Source of the DNA: Gnetum montanum
Lineage: Eukaryota > Streptophyta > Gnetopsida > Gnetales > Gnetaceae
Direction: 5' to 3'
Length of the DNA stretch: 64,000 nt
Assembly: GCA_015680685.1 (NCBI GenBank)
Contig: MNCI01033474.1
Span: 220,898 to 284,897, forward strand
Below, one piece after another: positions 23,302 to 36,039 of this stretch. Positions within the stretch are counted from its first letter, which is position 1, and every line of letters begins with the position of its first letter. A model generated the notes under the pieces. The model worked only from the letters and a program-made list of their open reading frames with translations, was not told the DNA's origin and made no database searches. Both the position numbers and the translations under genes were made by a program.

Positions 23302-25850
23302 ATGGTTAATAGCACACCGAATAAGACAACAATGTCTTCTTCTTCTTCGCACAAAAGCACTTCATCGCCTAGGAACAACACTAGAGACAATCGACAGCAC
23401 AACACACATAACCAAAATTTCCCAGTTCCTCAACAATTCCATGTGGTATATATTCATCATGATGAGTATATACCCAACTTTACCTTTATTCTCCATCAAG
23501 AAAAACAAATGCATTGGAGAGACTTGGAGGGTAACATAGTGTTGCCTCTAGATAGAGCCGCCCCCAACATGCTCCTTCGTGCCCTCACACGAATCGGAAT
23601 GTCACAGTTATACGTAGAGTACATTGCATGTGATTACGATACAAGGGACTACCATCCCATAGAAGCGTAACATCAATGGGACTTGTGGCAGGAGAGTTAT
23701 CATACATCGTTGAAGGGTAAAGAACCCTGTAATGCTCTGTCCATCTTAAGCGAAATTGAGGGTGGTGAACCTATTTTGATGGGTCCTCCACAAAATGATG
23801 TTCTCCCTCCTAACGATAGTGAGGAGGTTGTGTATTAGAACCTTCACTCCACGATTCACAATCCTAGTTCTAATCCCCATGAATACTAAGTGTTCAATGA
23901 GGGAACACGAACACAAGATAAGGGTGGGCATTCTGATTGTCATCATGATCGGGTCTGAGATCACCGAAGAGAGGGTAAGAAACATCATCATGGTGATGGT
24001 TCTCCTTCTTCTTCACCTTCATCGTCACATTCACCCTCTTCTTCAACATCAGGATGCAGTTATAAGGAACCTAACCATGAGGATACGGGTAAACAAAATG
24101 AGAGACCTCGATGAGAGAGTCGAGAGCAAGGATGAGGGCATTCTAGAGAATCATGGCATAGAAGGGAAAGTAGGGAACCGCGTAGACATCATAGATGCCA
24201 TGAGAGAAATGACCATGAAGAACCCCTACTTGCAACCCGAAGCATGTTAGACATTAAGGATGTCGTTAGAATACCTACAAGGCACCAAAAAGATAGCTAG
24301 ATCAAGAGACTAGACATGAATAATATCCCACAATTTGAGGGGGGATACAATGCTGATACTTAGAACCACTTACAGGCATTTCATGATGCCTGTGCCTTGT
24401 AGAACATTGAAAATGAGTGGAAAAAGTTAAAGTTGCTCCCAAGGACACTAATAAAAGAAGTGGAAAGCTAGTACTAGTCCTTAGAACCAAAATCCATTCG
24501 AACATGGAGTATGATGCTAGAACTATTTAACGATAAATACCAAACGTACTCCCGAGTGTCCAACTTGCAAAAGTAGATCCAAGGATGGAAGCAGGGAAAT
24601 CACGAACCCTTGGATGCTGCCATGGGCTAATATTATGCATTGTTACATCGTTGCCTGGGCCATAGTTATGCACAACGAGATCAACTACACCATCTCATAG
24701 ATGGGCTAAGACATGAAACTAGGAGAACCCTTGGAACATATGCCCAAGGAAGATTATTTGAACTTAGGTTCCATCAGGTTCATAGATTGTTGGAGTAAGT
24801 AGCTAAGGAAGAATGAGAGCTATGTAAGAGAGAAAGCATAGAAGAGTACAACCACAATCCTTCCCTCTGAAAAAGGAGAGTAAGATTCTCTGAGGAGAAA
24901 GAGTCATCACTTGAAGAGATGGTGAACAAAAAAACCTTTCCACTTCAAAAATTAACAATAGAAGTGTTGGCTAAGGTAGATCAAATGTGGGACTCCTTAG
25001 ATAGTAGATTTGAAACCGTCCTTAAAATCGTAGAGGAGTCTACGGAGCGAAGTAGTGACTATGATAAAAAGAAGAAGAGGGATCTGGACCATGCACGTAG
25101 CAAAGGTAAGGGTAAAATGGCTATCATTGAAGAGGTTGTGGATTCTGATACAGACAATGATGGTGGATGTGAAATATGCCAGTATGACCATCCTAAAGGA
25201 TGTTTCCCAATAATATCACATTTGCAAGAGTTTGGGATGTATGCACTTGACCCAAGACTTAACAAACGACAAGCACCCCGAAGGTTACCTTATCCCCAAG
25301 GTAACCCAAGCAGTTCCACTAACCATTAACATATTATCTAAGTGGAACTCCACCACAACCTATTAAGCAACACCAACACTGACAATCATGGGGGATGCCA
25401 CTGCCTAGGCAACAATACCCCTACCGACAACCGGATCCACATGGCTATTACGTGCATCAGTCGGTCTCTCCAAGTAACTCTATCGGTCACGTGACCCCAC
25501 AACATCACTACCAAGCTCAAGAGTATTATAGGACTCCCTCTCCTAGAAGAGACAACCCATATAAATACCATCCTCCGAACCCATCCACGACTCTCACATT
25601 GATAGCTCCACTACCACTCGCTCCAGCGATGCAAGGGGAACTCCCCACTCAACCAGAACAACCCAATGTCATGAGGGCTTTGAATCCTCAACTCGCAGTT
25701 GGTTCTGACAACCTTATGCTAAAAAGACCTTTCTTTAGAACCAACAATCCAACTAAGCCCTCACCATCACAAGTGGTTGAACATCTAAACACCTCTGTAC
25801 CAAATAAGGTTTCAGGACATCCTTCAACCCAAAAATCGGGCTTAACGTAC
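23302..25850 (+). pseudogene. Gag of element A
   Basis: The ATG at 23302 opens 122 clean codons (HDEYIPNFTFILHQE, DYDTRDYHPIEA) matched in element B at 51.4-51.6 kb. After degenerate spacer, the gag core lies at about 24320-24800 (FEGGYNAD, KLKLLPRTLIKE, RTWSMMLELFNDKYQTYSRV, HHLIDGLRHETRRTLGTYAQ). The C-terminal part 24919-25329 contains a coiled stretch and the knuckle CEICQYDHPKGC. A P/Q/H-rich linker runs to 25850. At least six stops interrupt the core, most explained by C-to-T changes. Confidence 0.88.
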
Positions 25851-26580
25851 ATGGTTATGTTAACGCATGCCATTATTGATTGGATAAAGGTGGGCCACCT
25901 TCTCAGAAAATTCTCTGATCTTGGAAGTCCCCTAATCTATCTCCAAGTTTCTAGGAATAAACCACGTAAGGCTCTTCTTGACTCAAGTTCCGATGTCAAC
26001 TTAATATTACAAGAGATGTATAAAGCCTAGAACCTTCCTCCACTAAAGAAGAGCTATATTCTCTTAGAGCTAGATGACCAGTCCATCACTGTTCCCTTGG
26101 GATTGGTGGAGGACATCGTTACCACTATGTGTGGTTGGTCATACCCAACTGAATTCCTAGTGATCCAAGTAAACAATGACAAAGGGGACTTCCCAATAAT
26201 AAAGGGAAGGGCATGGCTAAGTACCATAAATGCATGCCTAGGAATTCATGATCTTTCCCTAGAAATTTCTAAGGAAAACACTTATGGAAAGATCGAGAAG
26301 AAGAAGGTTCCATGCATCACATACAGTGATATAGAGGGTGATAGTGTACAGGAATGTTCAACATTTCTTGCATGCAACCGGTGTGCCTCGGAAGTTAACA
26401 TACAAAAGTGCCTATATGTAGCAGCTACACAACAAGAGAACACCCAGTGGTTGATAGCTAATAAGGAGAGAAACTCACCAACATGCATGGAACTAACTAG
26501 AGGAAAAACTTGCGCTCACGTCGAAAGCATAGATACACTGGAGTGAGAGCGTCGCCAACTTCCAACCCTTAACCTGAAAA
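25851..26580 (+). pseudogene. Aspartic protease region of element A
   Basis: KALLDSSSDVNLI (about 25970) is the retropepsin active-site block with the catalytic Gly replaced by Ser. It is followed by LELDDQSITVPLGLVEDI and FPIIKGRAWLSTINA, the counterpart of the ILGRP-type end motif. A stop at 26029 splits the domain. The same C-terminal half is found in B at 53.46-53.75 kb, where the active-site half is absent. Confidence 0.8.
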
Positions 26581-28570
26581 CATCAATTGGAAGAATTTGA
26601 ACACTTCTAAAAAATTCAAACAAGCACTCATTCTTTTGGATCTCTCCCTTTCAATTTAGTCATGGGGGAGATGGCCACCTATGCTGATTAATCGAGGCCC
26701 TCAGTGCCTTTTTAAGTTTTTTTTTTTACAAATTTCTTTAACTTTTCTTATTTTTGTTTTACAACATTGTTCATACTTTTCCTTTTATTTTTATGTGTGT
26801 GTGTTATCCATTTTGTTAAGTTTGTCACTTAATAAGTTCTCTTAATGATGGTATGAACTGTATTCTATTGGTTGCTAATGTTTGGTTTTTACCTTTAAGT
26901 TATAATGTTGATACTTTGGTATGGTTCTTTTGATATAATAGGCAATGAGTCCACATCATCCACGCATCCATAAAATTCTATGGCCTCTCTGGGCTTGGAA
27001 CTATACAGTCCCTTTCTTCAAAATAAATGATAAGAACTATCAATGAACTGGTGACTAGTTAGTTCTCAAACTAAGGAAGGATTTAAGGACTAAAAAGGGT
27101 GTGACTTCAAGGGGACTTGATGCATTTGTATTGGCCATTCTCTTGGGTGCTTGGATGTTTTATTCTTGAGTTTTTCTTACCGTTCCGACCTTACCCCATT
27201 ATCAGGAAGCTAAGTAAATAAAAATAAAAATAATAAATCTTTGCATGGTGTGGTTCTCATGCAAAAAAAAATAAAAAATAGTGAGAATTCAAAGCATACC
27301 CCTTAGAAAAAATAGTCATTTGGGCTACAAGCACTGGTTATAGAACTAAAATAAACATGTTCCCTCTAACTAAGGCCCTTCTCGCTTCCTACTTTCTCCT
27401 CTTTCATTTCATTGGAATAGTGGCGACTCTTTGGTGGAGGCATTCTTGTTACTTCGAGTGGATGGATTAGCCGAATGTATTAATGCAAAGTGACTAGATA
27501 TGGAGTGTTTGAGGCTGGATTTGGATTGAGATCTACCAAGTCACATTAACCATTAATACACAAGGGGCTGTATATCACCTTGTTCTTGAGACTCCATTCC
27601 ATTCTCCTCTTTCCACCCTTCTTTCTCCATTTTTCACCTCATTGTCGATTGTATCAGTAGTCCATATTTTGATGGATGCATTGTTTTCTTTTTGGTAAAC
27701 TCTTGTGGTTAAGAATTTAACTCTTGCTTCCAAATGAAATTTCTAGAGCCTATGGACTCTTTGAATGTGGGATTGGCAAGGCATTAAGGGCATGGGCCTA
27801 CTTTGGGGAGGACCCACTGGCATTCCTATTTGGTGCATCCATTAATTTCTTTCCCTTAAACATTTTTGAAATCAATTTCTATTTTGTTCATTTCCATCTC
27901 TGACATCCATTTCATCAGCATCCCCGTTGTCTCTTTTTCTCCATCTTTCTTATTCCTTATCTTTTTCCATTCTCTCGCTACTAAAGGTTCGCGATTAGTG
28001 ATGGGGGTCCTGGTCCAGTGTTTTCAATTTTCTCCTAACCCCTACACCTTGGGTGGTCACCATTATTATATCTCTAGAATTTTCATCAGCCATATCACAA
28101 CTCAGCCAATGGACCTTACACTGAGGCAAGGTATCAACTGCATTGTAATTCATTTACCCTTGCTAATATAAGACTGTGTTGTGTGTATAGATGGAAATCA
28201 TACACCAATGGATTGGATCTAGAGGGAATTCTTGGAATGGATTAGTGCTAAAGTAGGTTTACAAGGAACAAGATTAATAGTGTGTTTATGGATGGACAAT
28301 GAAAGGTGTAATCTTGATGTCGGCAGCAACAGACTTCTTCTTTTCTCTCTCTCTTCTCTCTTCTATCCCAAATGCCAAATAAGGCTAGATGTCAAATGTG
28401 TTTAGTGTTCACTCTTGTTGTCATGAACACTAATGTTGTCATGTATTATAATGATGATCTGTTCACATGTCACCCCATTCACCATTAGATTCATTCAAGT
28501 CAAAAATCACATACCTTTCCAATATTTTGTAAGGAACTCGAGGATGAGTTTTTATTCAGTCATGGGTGTA
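26581..28570 (+). other. 3' untranslated region of element A, after a pol deletion
   Basis: It begins with a short block homologous to the end of B's pol (ACTCATTCTTTTGGAT...CATGGGGGAGATGG) and then about 1.9 kb of non-coding sequence. Landmark blocks AATGAGTCCA, GGGTGTGACTTCAAGG and CCCTCTAACTAAGGCCC are shared with B (57.31-57.75 kb), and in part with G/H. The end block ATTCAGTCATGGGTGTA leads into the 3' LTR. No accessory ORF is present here. Confidence 0.75.
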
Positions 28571-29338
28571 TGATGAGCCATGATATCACATATGCAATAT
28601 TGAAGCTTGCCATCATGCCTATAAATAAGAGGCGACTTTCCCTTGTTTTTCCATCTAGATCTAGACCCTTAGCCAAACTCTAGCAGTTTTACCATTCCAG
28701 AGTTAGAATAATTTCCATGTGCCTACAGTAGGAGTCTCAAAGTGAACAGATCTTTATTCGAGCAATTTATACCTGAGCAGACAATTGTGTATGGTAATAA
28801 AGATGAGCTTTTTGATAAACCTTGCAGCATATGGACTAAGCTAAATAGGACCTTAATTATTGTTGAATGTTTAAATGCTCTCTTAGAGACTTAATCTCTC
28901 TCAACCCTTTACTCTCCTAGTTAAGTGCCTTCAGTATGACCGCTTCGAGCATGTGTGCTACACTTGGTAACCCAGTAATGAATAACGTTTGGTAATCCCA
29001 ATAGCGTTGCACTAGTTCAGGGTGTGTATGACAAGTGGGAACGAATACTGATGCTAGGATGATTAAAGCTTAGTTATTGAAAGTTAGTTACTTAGTCTCT
29101 TCACCCTTTTCCCTCTTAGAATAGGCGATAAAAAGATAAAAGATATAAAAATCATATACCTCAAGCTTACTGAACCATATAACTGTGACAATACAAGTAA
29201 GTCTGGGAAGACAACAATTGATTAACCTTAAGTGTTCCATTAGGGTGCGTAAGCACTTAGTTCTTAGAGTTCAATCGGATCGCGTGTGAGATGCTCGTAT
29301 TCATATGGTTGAGTATAGGGGTACCTCACCACTCATCA
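28571..29338 (+). mobile_element. 3' LTR of element A (768 bp)
   Basis: It starts TGATGAGCCATGATATCAC and ends CACTCATCA. It is 46 bp shorter than the 5' copy, nearly all within the palindrome tract, where CG-containing units have become TG/CA forms. TATAAATA is at 28620. Confidence 0.95.
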
Positions 29339-29720
29339 CTTTTCAATGTCATGATTACCTAACCACCAATTCTCCAATTTGAAGGTTTTTGAGATGATAG
29401 GTTTATTAGTTTCTAATAATAATGATTGATGATTTGAAGAAGCCCTTGGAAAATATTTAGTCATACCTAATAGATTCAAAGATAACCATCAAGCATTGCA
29501 AAGAAATCTATTAAGTTTACTTATGATTCTATCATCCCCAGTTCATAGATTAGTCCATATGAATTGACCTCCTATCAAAGGAATATTGATCAAACCTAAT
29601 TACCTTACCAACCTCATCAAAGGTAAATGTCTAGAGGAATTCTAGCATATTCCTTTCTTCTCTAATATGTGCAATACCATCAAATTGAAATCACTTACAA
29701 TTAACATAGATAATGAAATG
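29339..29720 (-). pseudogene. LINE (L1-like) endonuclease fragment
   Basis: The minus strand encodes SDFNLM, then INIPLIGGQFIWTNL, DDRIISKLNRFLCNA, FPRASSNHQSLLLE and FKLENWWLGNHDIEK. These are the conserved last third of the apurinic-type endonuclease of plant L1 LINEs (GGQFTWSN, RLDRFL, SDHxP and FRFExxWL landmarks). It stops exactly at the target duplication of element A and continues in frame at 22372. Sequence above 29720 is too degraded to follow. Confidence 0.82.
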
Positions 29721-31000
29721 ACTTAAAGCTATTACCCTATCTTGTACTTTGGGATCACCATTAATCATAATGAGTGTCCAATGAATTTTCATTTTGATAC
29801 AAAGTAATTGCATAACTATTCATATATAATACATCAATCGGAAGCTTCTTTTTCATATCATCTAAATACCTCAAGAGTTCCTTTTTTCACATCACCCAAA
29901 TACCTCCTAACAAACCAATTATTGTAGAGTAATGAAAATAATACAACACTTTCCTTAACATTGTAGTTCTTACATTTCATTTATCCATGTCTCCTAAAGA
30001 CATGAAATATCAATTTTTTACAATGATCACCAATGAAGTGTGATGGCCTAATGTAAGGAAAGCATTACACCCATCACATTTCATTTGTAAATTTTCATTG
30101 TTGTTTGAATGATTGGGTACTTCATGATGCTATAGAATAGTACCCCAAGAAAAACTGAGGACTCTTGAAGCTCTTTTAACTTTCTTGGATTATCTTGGTA
30201 TTGAACCTACATTTGGGAATCTAGCTTTTGTCTATAGGGTTCATTTGTCCCATGATTCCATTTCAATTACTAAGTGCAATAGTTCTTGTGGTTCATTCAA
30301 AGGTTTTCATGGGACTAATAGGTTATTCTTAGGGGAGATTACATTTAAACCATTTAATGAGTTTTGAAGAACCTTCTACAAAATCATAAGAGCATCTTGA
30401 ATTGATGGTCATGATGATTGATTTGAAGTCTCTACCATCTTCCTATGGTCTACTTGCAAATCCATATTCTATGACATTTAAGGGTGTGTTCTTTATGGTT
30501 ACCATTTTTGAGACTAAACAAGGCTTTCCCACCTAATATGCTAAGTTCTTTGTTTCTACATCATCAATCTAAAGCACAAAAAAGAGAGCTCTATTTTTCC
30601 CTAGCATGTACAACCAAAAGGAAAAAACAGGTGTTCATGCCTTTACTTTTGTCAATGTGGTAGCCAAATTATTTGTGGACAAAAAGAAGAAGCTTAATTT
30701 TAAAGTGCATGGAAAAATATTTTAATCATTTTTTATGCAAGCTAGACTAAAGAGCTACATGATAACTAGAAAAAAGAACACACATCTTTTAGTGATATCT
30801 AGAAGAGAGAAAAATATCTAGAAGAGCTCACCTGACATGGTTGTAAAAAAGAGATGAAAATTTAAAGATTGATTGTTCTTTATAGTAGTGATAAGCCAAC
30901 ATCTACTCAAAGAAGAGTTTATCTAAATGGGAACAAAACAAACATGGGAATTTGCCTTGGAGCCCAAGTTGAAACTATAAAGATTCACAATCTCCTAGTA
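29721..31000. other. AT-rich sequence with no recognisable gene
   Basis: It may hold more of the 5' part of the LINE (minus strand), but I see no motif. A 60-codon open frame at 30185-30367 carries nothing diagnostic. Confidence 0.5.
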
Positions 31001-32523
31001 AAGAGATGAGTGTCTTGACCACTTACTCTACACCCCTAGGGTGGAATTTTATTGAAATAAAATTTTTATTCCATGTTGATTAACTTTTTATGAATGTCAA
31101 TGATTTTTATTTTAATTTTTTCAAAATTATTTAATTATTTCATGATCAAGTACCTAAGCAACCCATATGATAGAATTTGAGCTCTGAGGAAAGAAGTTGG
31201 ATACTTGAACTTATTTGTGTTGTCAAGGAGCATAAGTTTAAGTTGCTCTTATAACAATCCTTAAAGAGAAATTTATATTAACAACAATAGAATCCTCGAA
31301 CTTGAGTACATCTATTTTAGTTTTGGATTGTTATTTGGCACCTTAAAACCTTTGTTTTGGCAAAACAATTCTTAGTCTTTTATCTTTTTTACTTCACAAG
31401 CAATTTGGATACGTCTCCATACTACCTAGGGATTATTTGTCATATTATATTTTTGGTATTTGTATTATTTGATAATGATTTGAATTTTATTAATAACATT
31501 AATAACTTTGGATGAATATGCTAGAAGCATTTCTCAATAATTAGCTAGATACTTATGTAGTTAGCATTATTGATAAGTGTTATTTAATATTTAGGGACTA
31601 TGTGGGAAGCATTTTTCAGTAGTGAGCTAAGTACCTATGTGGTTAGCATTGTTAGTAAGTGCTATTTGTTTTGTTTGATTCCTTTGTTTCTTTAGGGTTA
31701 GTGGGTAGTGGTGGATTTTAATTTATTAGTTTTGATTACTCTTTTTAGATTATTACTTATGATTTGATTTGTTCATGTTTGTTTTTAATATGCTATCTTT
31801 TTTATTTGTAACTACTTGTGCTTGACTATCCAGCTACTTAATGCCTATAATCAAACCTATAGGGAGTCTTTTATAGGCTATTTTCCATAATCAATCTTAG
31901 GAGTAATTTTCTGTGTGTTTTTATACCTTTCAGGTTTTTTAGTTAGTTGTGATGAAGAGGAATTTTGATGGAGAAGCTAATGAATAGATCTTAGTTTTAG
32001 ATCATTTTTTAATTGAATCTTTAGATTTTCAACATTAGTTATTTAATTATAAAACTTTTGCATAATGTATTTTCTATGAGGATTATATTTATGCTTTACT
32101 TGTCATTGTTATAGGCCTAAGTTAGTTCCAAACATTTACTTATCCAGTGTCAGTAATTTTTAGTTTGTTAATTGATAGCTTTTGCCAACATTAGAGTCCA
32201 ATTCCTTCTTGATACTATTTGATATTATGGAATTTATTGGTAATTTTTGTATTTATTTCCATTGCAAATTTTAGTATATATTAATGTAATTTTTAGCTTA
32301 GATAATAGGGTTTTGTCCTATTTTTCTAAGTGTATAGGTTAGGTTTTGTACACATGGGGCTATTATCATTATATTCTTTTATAATGTTTTATATTTTGTT
32401 GTGTTTTTCTTGCTCCTATGTGCTTTTTTTATGAATAATTATTACTTTTCCTATTTAATTTTTTTGGCATCCATTCAATTTTTATTAAGTAGAGATTTTT
32501 TTTCCACATATTTTGGTGTTACA
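31000..32523 (+). mobile_element. 5' LTR region of element I (Ty3/gypsy); left end not placed
   Basis: The right end is set by ...GGTGTTACA at 32523, just before the primer site at 32527. Contents are T-rich and non-coding. A diverged tandem duplication with period 82 bp lies at 31515-31675 (GAAGCATTT...TTAGCATTATTGATAAGTGTTATTT and its copy). No partner LTR was recognised, so the left boundary is a guess. Confidence 0.45.
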
Positions 32524-32526
32524 AGT

Positions 32527-32538
32527 TGGTATCAAAGC
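32527..32538 (+). other. Primer binding site of element I (initiator-Met type)
   Basis: TGGTATCAAAGC differs by one base from the common plant tRNA-iMet site TGGTATCAGAGC. Confidence 0.75.
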
Positions 32539-32689
32539 TAAAGTTTCGACAAGTATTCTTGGATTTGTAGTATAGGATGCTACTAAGAAGAGCTGGAGAA
32601 ACCCTAAAAAGGGCAAACCTTACTTGAACCAATGGGAAAGTCTCTCAAAATTATTTGATACTTGATATATACATCTATTTAAGGAGTTA

Positions 32690-33725
32690 TAATTAGTCTA
32701 ATGATAGGGATGGTGGACAAAACTAACTAAATCACTCAACCACTAGTGGCAAGAGTCTCATTGAGCAAGCAGTCATGGAAAACTTTTTGAAGGTTGAAAC
32801 TCCCATCTTTTAATGGTGCTAAAGACCCTATAGTAGACTTAGTATGACTATGTAAGGTAGTTGAAGGTTTCTAGCTTATGAGTTTTGCTTTAATGCAACA
32901 AACTTGTTTGGCTACTCATCAAATTAAAAATGTAGCTAACCATTCATGGTAAACAACAAGAGTTACTAGAGCCTGAGCACATAGATAAGTGGAATAAACT
33001 AAATTTTTTAGAGCCTTCAAAGAGAGGTATGTGTCCAAGGAGTTCTACAGGACCAAGGCCAAGAAGTTATCCAATATAGAGTAATGTGATCTCATTGGTT
33101 TTGAGTATGATGTAAAGTTTCTCTAGTTGGTGTAGTTTGATTTTCACCTATAGGATGATGAGAAAGAGATGACTAGCCATTTTGTAAATGGACTGACTAT
33201 GCCTATTCATGTGTGCTTCATGCCCCTTAGTTTAACTAATTATGAGGCAGCTAATACTAAGGTATTGATAGTAAAGTGGAGCATCATTTTGGGTAAGAAG
33301 AAGAATTTGGATTAGTTCAAGAGGAGATCTCAATCTATGAGTAAGCTAAGGAGCTTTAAGCAAGCTAGGATTTTTGGAGGAAATAATAGCAAATATTTTA
33401 ACCCTCCTTAGGACCATGCTTATGGTTAGACTATAAATCTTCAAAATAAGTGTCTAAATTACCATTCTTGTAGTAAGCTAGGACATAGATAGTGGAATTA
33501 TTCTAATAGAATAGCTAAGAAAAAGATTAAAGAATTAACCAACTCACAAGGCAAGAAGAGTTTTTAGAATAAGGATGTAGGATGTAAAGGAAACATTTAT
33601 TATTTTATTGACCAATCTTTGGATGAGAAATCCAACACTATCATGAAAATAATAGAAAATATTAGTGGATCTTATTTCTTGATCTTGTTAAACCTTGATT
33701 CCCATAATTATTTTAGGGATGATAG
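32690..33725 (+). pseudogene. Gag of element I
   Basis: Readable blocks include LKLPSFNGAKDPIVDL, FRAFKERYVSKEFY, HFVNGLTMP and a knuckle-like CLNYHSCSKLGHRxWNYSNR near 33455-33510, in the order expected for a chromovirus-type gag. More than ten stops are present. Element J is inserted right after it (33729). A second copy of this gag start is at 45271-45680. Confidence 0.7.
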
Positions 33726-33728
33726 AGT

Positions 33729-34405
33729 TGTCATGAGAACATGACCTAGCCTATGTCTAATCCTCAATATGTTTGCACATATATTTTTATGTGTTCTTAT
33801 ATTTATCTTTTGGTGTTGTTTTGTTGATGATGATCTTAGGGTGTTTTGGCANGCAAGATGTCTCAACTATGCTCATGATGTCTCTACTAGCTCAAGATGT
33901 CTCCTCCATCTTCAATACATCTCACCCAGCTGCAAGGCTTATTCTATGTAAACTAGCTAATTTTGTTAAATATGTTTCATTCTCCTTCAAGATGTCTTAT
34001 ATGGACATGAGATAATTTCCTACAGATTTGTAAATATTCAAATTTTTAATTTAAAGAGGAAAGATGAAGAGATAGGATGAAGGATATAACTAGACCTCTT
34101 AGGTCTTCATTTTGGTCAATAAAGTCTAGGGAGCAAGATGTAAGTTGAGAGAAGAAAGTAGAGAGAGATAGAGTATTGGTTGGGTGCCTTGATCATCATC
34201 CATATGAGAGTATGTTTTCTTTGATTAAGTATGTATGAGAATTTGATTGAATCTCTTATCTGTCCTTGGGAATGTGGGATTTCTTTATGTTGTAAATTCT
34301 CCATTTAAGCAAGAATAAATATTTTAAATTTTTTTTGTATTCAAATTTCATATTTTGTGACATTGAAAGAGTTTGGATTATAAAATCCATGGGAGATTCT
34401 TATCA
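33729..34405 (+). mobile_element. 5' LTR of element J (chromovirus)
   Basis: It starts TGTCATGAGAACATGACC and ends TTCTTATCA; the 3' copy starts at 39426 with the same words. GATGTCTC is repeated at 33857, 33877, 33896 and 33991. There is one N at 33852. Confidence 0.8.
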
Positions 34406-34408
34406 AAA

Positions 34409-34423
34409 TGGTATTAGAGAAGC
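34409..34423 (+). other. Primer binding site of element J (initiator-Met type)
   Basis: TGGTATTAGAGAAGC lies three bases after the LTR end. Confidence 0.7.
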
Positions 34424-34766
34424 TTGGAATTAAAGATAGTTACATTCAAGTGGATAATTCTTATTTCAATTGCAAAGAATCACTTAAAATTCTTAAGCTT
34501 GGGTGAATTATCTCTTGCTACTTGTTCCACTCTTCATAGGGTTTCAAAATTTCCCTTTGATCCCCAATTTTATCATGTATTTCAAGAATTGGAAGATAAT
34601 TGGTAAATTGTATACCCATTGGCTTATACTAGTTAGGGTTTGAATATTTTGTACTCATTTATCTTAAGATTTGAGTATTTCTTATCTCATTTTTTAAGAA
34701 ATCTTGAAAATTTCACCTTTCTTTGTAGAAATTTATGAAACTTTCCTTTTAGATCAACTTCCATCA

Positions 34767-35960
34767 TGCCTCCAAAGAAGAAGATAGTTCAATCTTTGTA
34801 AAGAAACATGGGTGACATGTGAAATAATCTTAAGCTTATTGTTGAGAAACTTGAAAGACTTGAAAAGAATAAAGGATATGCTACTTCACCAAAAGAATCT
34901 AAGTAAAGATACAAGTCATGTAATTCTTCACCAAGATATTCTTCAAGACATTCCTCAATTCCATCCCTTGAAGATGATCTTTCTTTTAAAAATGAAGACT
35001 TTAGAGAAGGAAAAGATCAAGATGATGTTTTTCTTCATGCTCTTAGTACTAAAAATAAGTGTCAAGCTTTCATTTTTCCTATGAAAGGGAAAAAGGAACT
35101 TCCTTCTAAGCCTTAAAGAAAACAAGGTGAAGAAATTGCAATCACTCTTGCAAAAGAATTTAGACATGCTTCAAGGATGCTACATGTTGAAGTTAAATCC
35201 TTTAATGGAATGGAAGAAACTACATATTTCCTCTCTTGGTTGAACATGATTAACAAGTACTTTAAACTTGAATATGTAAAAAATCATCAAAAGGTGCTTT
35301 ATGTTGAAACCAAATTGGAAGGCATGACACTTGTATGGTGGGAGAAAAAAATTCATTCTTACAAGGTAAGCAATGGTATTCCAATCAAGGATTGGTCTTT
35401 CATGTAGTTCATGCTTAAGCAAAAAATTGAAAAGGCTCATAATAGACAAGAGTTCATCCAAAATTTGAAGTAGCTAAAATAGGTGATAAGAGTATTAAGG
35501 ACTACTACTTGGATTTTTGTAAGGTCTTCCAAATTGCAAATGTTCATTTGAAAGATTATGAGTAAGCATCCAACTTTCAAGGAGGATTCAAAAGGGAGTA
35601 TTAAAAAGAGATAATCTTCTATGAGACCCAAACATTGGATGAGGCTTTTGAATTAGCTCTTAAGGATGAGAATAAACTTTAAGGCTATAATAGGATTCCA
35701 AATCTTCTAAAGGTGAGAAAGAAGCCAAGGGGAAGGGAAATGCTAGAGAAGACACAAAGGAAAAGCAAGATAAATTCAAGGAGGGACAAGATTACAAGAA
35801 AGGCTACTTGAAGAATGCAAAGGGTTAAGAAAATGAATATGCATCCAAAATTCAATGCTTCAATTATGGTAAAAAGAGACACAAATAATGGGAGTGAAAA
35901 AAGCCAATGGTCTTCAAAGGCAAGGAACTTCAGACCTTGGAAAAGGGAGAATTGTTCAAT
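34767..35960 (+). pseudogene. Gag of element J
   Basis: It starts MPPKKK at 34767. The core blocks VEVKSFNGMEETTYFLSWLN and LVWWEKKIHSYK (35177-35407) match the retrotransposon gag core of chromoviruses. A lysine-rich C-terminal part follows (35690-35950), where the zinc knuckle is unrecognisable. Multiple stops are present. Confidence 0.75.
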
Positions 35961-36039
35961 GAAGGTATTCATCATGCATCAATGATTAAATATATTACCA
36001 AAATTAATTCTTGCACTTTTGTGTGAATTGTGAATGCCA

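Larger units (their letters stand above)
22373..29338 (+). mobile_element. Element A: complete-ended Athila-like Ty3/gypsy retrotransposon with pol deleted
   Basis: It has LTRs at 22373-23186 and 28571-29338, both TG...CA, and 5-bp target duplication CTTTT at 22368-22372 and 29339-29343. The primer site and gag are in place, and protease is present. Reverse transcriptase, RNase H and integrase are missing: sequence passes from the post-protease region (about 26580) straight to the tail that in element B follows integrase (56870). It would be non-autonomous even without its stops. Confidence 0.92.
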
